64,000 nucleotides of DNA from UBA6224 sp963730375 (lineage in GTDB: Bacteria; Patescibacteriota; Saccharimonadia; Saccharimonadales; UBA4665), in assembly GCA_963730375.1 (NCBI GenBank), contig CAVSRJ010000001.1, positions 496,001 through 560,000 of the forward strand. The letters run 5' to 3'. A program made the position numbers and the translations under genes. This document shows positions 61,444 through 64,000 of this stretch, piece after piece; the stretch's first letter is position 1; each line of letters opens with the position of its first letter. The notes under the pieces were generated by a model, which ran no database searches, had not been told where the DNA came from, and saw only the letters and a program-made list of their open reading frames with translations.

Positions 61444-61758
61444 ATGTTTACGAAATCTACCAAACTCCCTGGCGGCACGGCGCACGAGCTGCCGGCTGAT
61501 ATGCAAAAGGCAATTGCCGCTGACAAGCAGATGCTGGCCACATGGCAGGACATCACGCCGCTGGCGCGCAATGAGTGGATTTGTTGGACAATCAGTTGCG
61601 CCAAGGCCGAAACTCGCGCCAAGCATATTGTCGTTATGCGCGACAAGATGCACAAAGGTGAGCGCCGTCCCTGTTGCTGGGTTGGCTGTACTCACCGTAC
61701 CGACAAAGGCATGAGCGCTTCCCAGAAGTGGGTCACGTCCAAGCGTAGCGGAAAATAA
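61444..61758 (+). CDS. YdeI/OmdA-like protein
   Basis: The product has 104 residues. It has the OmdA-type helical domain (TPLARNEWICWTISCAKAET, then RAKHIVVMRDKMHKGE) and closes with PCCWVGCTHR, a Cys motif seen in one branch. The family was linked to bacteriocin protection and to outer-membrane-protein regulation in other bacteria; the role here is unknown. TAAAAT ends 6 bp before the ATG (leaderless). It is 3 bp from the next gene. Confidence 0.75.
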   Translation: MFTKSTKLPGGTAHELPADMQKAIAADKQMLATWQDITPLARNEWICWTISCAKAETRAKHIVVMRDKMHKGERRPCCWVGCTHRTDKGMSASQKWVTSKRSGK

Positions 61759-61761
61759 ACC

Positions 61762-62118
61762 ATGGAAACGCATCGAATCTACAACATGAGCGTGGCGAGC
61801 GTATATCCACTGTATGTTGCCAAAGCTGAGCGCAAGGGCCGCACCAAGGCAGAGGTCGACACCATCATCGAGTGGCTCACCGGATACGACGCAGACGGTA
61901 TGCAGCGCGTCCTGGCAGAAGAGACTAATTTCGAGACATTTTTTGCCGAGGCGCCGCGGCTCAACCCTGCACGGCGACAGATAACAGGGCTCATTTGTGG
62001 TGTCCGAGTCGAAGATATCGAGGAGCCAACTATGCAAGAGATTCGCTACCTGGACAAACTCATCGACGAACTTGCCAAAGGCAAAGCGATGGACAAAATA
62101 CTGCGCTCGAACGGATAG
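61762..62118 (+). CDS. DUF2200 family protein
   Basis: The product has 118 residues and matches DUF2200 over its whole length: MSVASVYPLYVAKAERKGRT, IIEWLTGYDADGMQRVLAEE, FFAEAPRLNPARRQITGLIC and IRYLDKLIDELAKGKAMDKI. The function is unknown. It begins 3 bp after the YdeI-like gene, so the two are cotranscribed. Both are common in soil and host-associated bacteria, consistent with acquired cargo. Confidence 0.85.
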   Translation: METHRIYNMSVASVYPLYVAKAERKGRTKAEVDTIIEWLTGYDADGMQRVLAEETNFETFFAEAPRLNPARRQITGLICGVRVEDIEEPTMQEIRYLDKLIDELAKGKAMDKILRSNG

Positions 62119-62354
62119 ACTTCTCTACGGTCGAAACCAAGAGGAAGTCCAACAATCGCTGCCTGAAACTATCAGTCTTTCTCAAGTGCTCGTCACCGTC
62201 AAAGAACGCTAACGAAGTTATTGGGAGAATGCTAATTCCCGAGCAGTATCGTGATCGAAACAGCGTGGGCATGAGGCTCGCAGATTCGGTTGTAGAAGAT
62301 ATTTGCAATATATATCGGTTATGCTATGATGCATTTGTAAACTTAAAAATATCT
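62119..62354. other. Gap and promoter region of the NHL gene
   Basis: No gene is seen. TATGCT (62322-62327) is the most likely -10 box, giving a leader of about 110 nt. Confidence 0.4.
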
Positions 62355-62434
62355 TACAAACACCACCAAAAACGCGAAACAGAAACGGCCTGAGAAACCA
62401 ACATTGTAAGCCCGGTGTTTGTACTGAGACAAAC
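62355..62434 (+). promoter_or_regulatory. Leader with two competing stems
   Basis: TACAAACACC (62355-62364) pairs with GGTGTTTGTA (62414-62423). The inner part of the second arm, GTTTGT (62417-62422), can instead pair with ACAAAC (62429-62434). Both stems cannot form together; the second ends just before the GGGG ribosome-binding site. Confidence 0.5.
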
Positions 62435-62444
62435 AGTGGGGTTG

Positions 62445-64000
62445 ATGATGGCTAGTAGCTCCGTCACAAAATATAACTCTCGTGCAACAAAAATTGGGCT
62501 GATACCGATACTCCTAGCAGTAACATCGGTTGTGGCGCTGGTCTTAACACCGTTAGCCAAAGGTCTGACTGGCACACTAACGTCAAGTCAGTCGGTGCCG
62601 AGTTATACATCCGAATTTGGTCTAAGCGATGAGCGAACAGACATCGTTGCGAATATATATATGACCGATGAGGGCGAGCTTTTTACAGCGAGCCAAGATC
62701 TGAACCGTGTCGGTGTGTTTTCGCAGTCAGGTACGTTCCTGCGCAAGTGGGGTGGAGTAGGGCTTTCATATGGCTCAACTGCACCATATGAATTTTTTGG
62801 CATTGGGGACATTGCGCAGTTATCTAACGGCAACGTATTAGTATTTGATGCAGATAATGGGCTTGTGAAAACATTCCAGCAAGACGGCACGTTCGTAACA
62901 CAGCACGCAGTGACTGGCGGGACGAAACTAGTGGTCGACTCCTCGGACAATGTATACATAGCGGAGTCATACTCTATTGTAAAGTATGACACGAGCTGGA
63001 ATATTGTCACTTCGTGGGGATCAAATGGTTCCGGCGATGGGCAATTTAGCACTATCTGGGGCATGGGCATCGACTCAGCCGACAATGTATATGTCAGCGA
63101 CGCTAATTTAAACCGTATCCAAAAATTCGACAGTGATGGCAATTACCTCTTGCAGTGGGGTACGGCCGGAAGCGGCAACGGACAGTTTAACGGGCCTGAC
63201 GGTATTACGTCTGATGCAAGTAACAATATATTCGTTGCTGACTGGGGTGGTGACCGAATCCAAAAATTCGATAGCAGCGGCAATTATCTGATGAGTTTTG
63301 GTAACAGCGGTAGTGGCGACGGGCAGCTGTACCGTCCGGACGATGTTGCGGTCGACGCAAGCGGTAATGTGTACGTGGCTGATACGCTCAACTATCGCAT
63401 GGTGAAGTTCGACAGCTCAGGCAATTTCCTGTTCAACTTTGGTGACCAACCCTCCAAACAGGGTCAATTATGGCACCCATCTACCATGGCCATCGATACA
63501 AACGGGAACCGCTATGTTGCTGATACCGAGAATCACCGTATCCAAAAATTTGATAGCAATAATAACTTTGTGACATCATGGGGGTCATTCAATGTGGCAG
63601 ACCCAGGGTTTCAGGTACCTTATGTAATTGATACAGACTCTGCCAATAACGTCTACGTTAACGACGTGAACGGTCGCATACGTAAGTTTGATTCTAGCGG
63701 CAACTTTATATATACGGTGACAATATCGGGGTCTGCGGTGTATAGAATCGGTGGGCTGGCGGTTGCTCCTGACGATACCTGGTATGTCATAAACTTTACT
63801 GGCAACACCGTGCAACACTACGACAGCGCCGGGAACTATCTCGGAGAATGGGGCTCAAGTGGCACCGGCGATGGGCAGTTTACGAATCCGATAGCTATGA
63901 CCTTTGACAAGGACAGCAACGCATATGTCGTAGACTCTAGCCTAAATCGCGTGCAAAAGTTTACTGCTGACGGTACGTTCCTGGCTAAATGGGGCTCAAG
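62445..64000 (+). CDS. NHL-repeat surface protein (3' end outside window)
   Basis: The visible 518 residues begin MMASSSVTKYNSRATKIGLI. A signal anchor follows (IPILLAVTSVVALVLTPLAK), and then NHL-type beta-propeller repeats of about 45 residues, each around GSGDGQF, VDSADNVYVSD and RIQKFDSxGNYL. At least eight repeats are visible. NHL propellers bind proteins or glycans; on a surface this points to adhesion or recognition. There is no stop before the window end. Its start has a GGGG ribosome-binding site and a structured leader. Confidence 0.85.
   Translation, partial: MMASSSVTKYNSRATKIGLIPILLAVTSVVALVLTPLAKGLTGTLTSSQSVPSYTSEFGLSDERTDIVANIYMTDEGELFTASQDLNRVGVFSQSGTFLRKWGGVGLSYGSTAPYEFFGIGDIAQLSNGNVLVFDADNGLVKTFQQDGTFVTQHAVTGGTKLVVDSSDNVYIAESYSIVKYDTSWNIVTSWGSNGSGDGQFSTIWGMGIDSADNVYVSDANLNRIQKFDSDGNYLLQWGTAGSGNGQFNGPDGITSDASNNIFVADWGGDRIQKFDSSGNYLMSFGNSGSGDGQLYRPDDVAVDASGNVYVADTLNYRMVKFDSSGNFLFNFGDQPSKQGQLWHPSTMAIDTNGNRYVADTENHRIQKFDSNNNFVTSWGSFNVADPGFQVPYVIDTDSANNVYVNDVNGRIRKFDSSGNFIYTVTISGSAVYRIGGLAVAPDDTWYVINFTGNTVQHYDSAGNYLGEWGSSGTGDGQFTNPIAMTFDKDSNAYVVDSSLNRVQKFTADGTFLAKWGS

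Noticed and set aside
1..64000. CRISPR arrays, rRNA genes, tmRNA, RNase P RNA, IS transposases
   Set aside because: I looked for direct-repeat arrays, conserved rRNA and RNase P sequences and transposase motifs and saw none; a covariance search could still find a diverged small RNA.

Overview
The window looks like part of a Candidatus Saccharibacteria (TM7, Patescibacteria/CPR) chromosome. The case rests on gene content and style: a compact, mid-GC, gene-dense layout; an FtsA/PilM-like ATPase beside a membrane-anchored baseplate-J-like protein; a reduced UvrC; a NAD-dependent DNA ligase without its zinc-finger cysteines; many lineage-restricted membrane and secreted proteins; and many start codons only 6-9 nt after a -10 box, so many mRNAs should be leaderless. 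The phylum is an inference from families; no 16S rRNA gene is present.

Layout. 1-9.2 kb: housekeeping run on the plus strand (FtsA/PilM-like, baseplate-J-like, ruvX, mltG, LysM-CHAP hydrolase, obgE, unknown, sbcB). 9.1-24.3 kb: two small membrane genes, uvrA (one-base frameshift), DedA, rplY, an ABC exporter, a zipper/coiled-coil protein, trhO, uvrC, an M24 peptidase, a holin-like protein, secG and an oligopeptide-binding protein. 24.3-27.3 kb: tRNA-Leu(CAG), a small membrane gene, an FAD-linked oxidase, tRNA-Leu(GAG), a structured RNA element and tRNA-Val(UAC). 27.4-35.2 kb: an orphan sensor kinase, then a tightly coupled five-gene operon of phage-tail-like proteins (a fibre with repeats, three tandem paralogues, a LamG-like protein), probably a surface or host-contact apparatus. 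35.2-48.1 kb: D,D-carboxypeptidase, lemA-htpX, ligA, a RdgB/HAM1-like enzyme, an HD hydrolase, a hairpin-rich non-coding kilobase, corA, tRNA-Ala, SPFH protein, VIT-like transporter, NUDIX, tRNA-Phe and pheA. 48.2-52.3 kb: two secreted proteins sharing one signal sequence and an alpha/beta hydrolase, all three frame-broken, plus a 40-residue small gene.

52.3-62.1 kb is an accessory region. It starts with a second copy of the structured RNA in front of tRNA-Gly(GCC). It then holds a methyltransferase, a trypsin-like protease with two unknown partners, a tRNA-Gln 3'-end remnant that may be an attachment site, a tandem deoxyribosyltransferase-like protein, two strikingly GC-rich genes each followed by a large hairpin, and small DUF genes (DUF1428, OmdA/YdeI, DUF2200). 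The window ends inside a secreted NHL-repeat protein whose leader can form two competing stems.

The most promising observations are in RNA. First, two copies of an element upstream of tRNAs share a fold supported by four compensatory base-pair changes. Second, tRNA-Ala and tRNA-Gly carry different compensated replacements (A19-U56, U19-A56) of the nearly universal G19-C56 tertiary pair. Third, the terminators of three tRNAs are the tips of longer inverted repeats that mirror the tRNA 3' half. Several genes carry single-base frameshifts; whether these are biological or assembly errors cannot be decided from the sequence alone.
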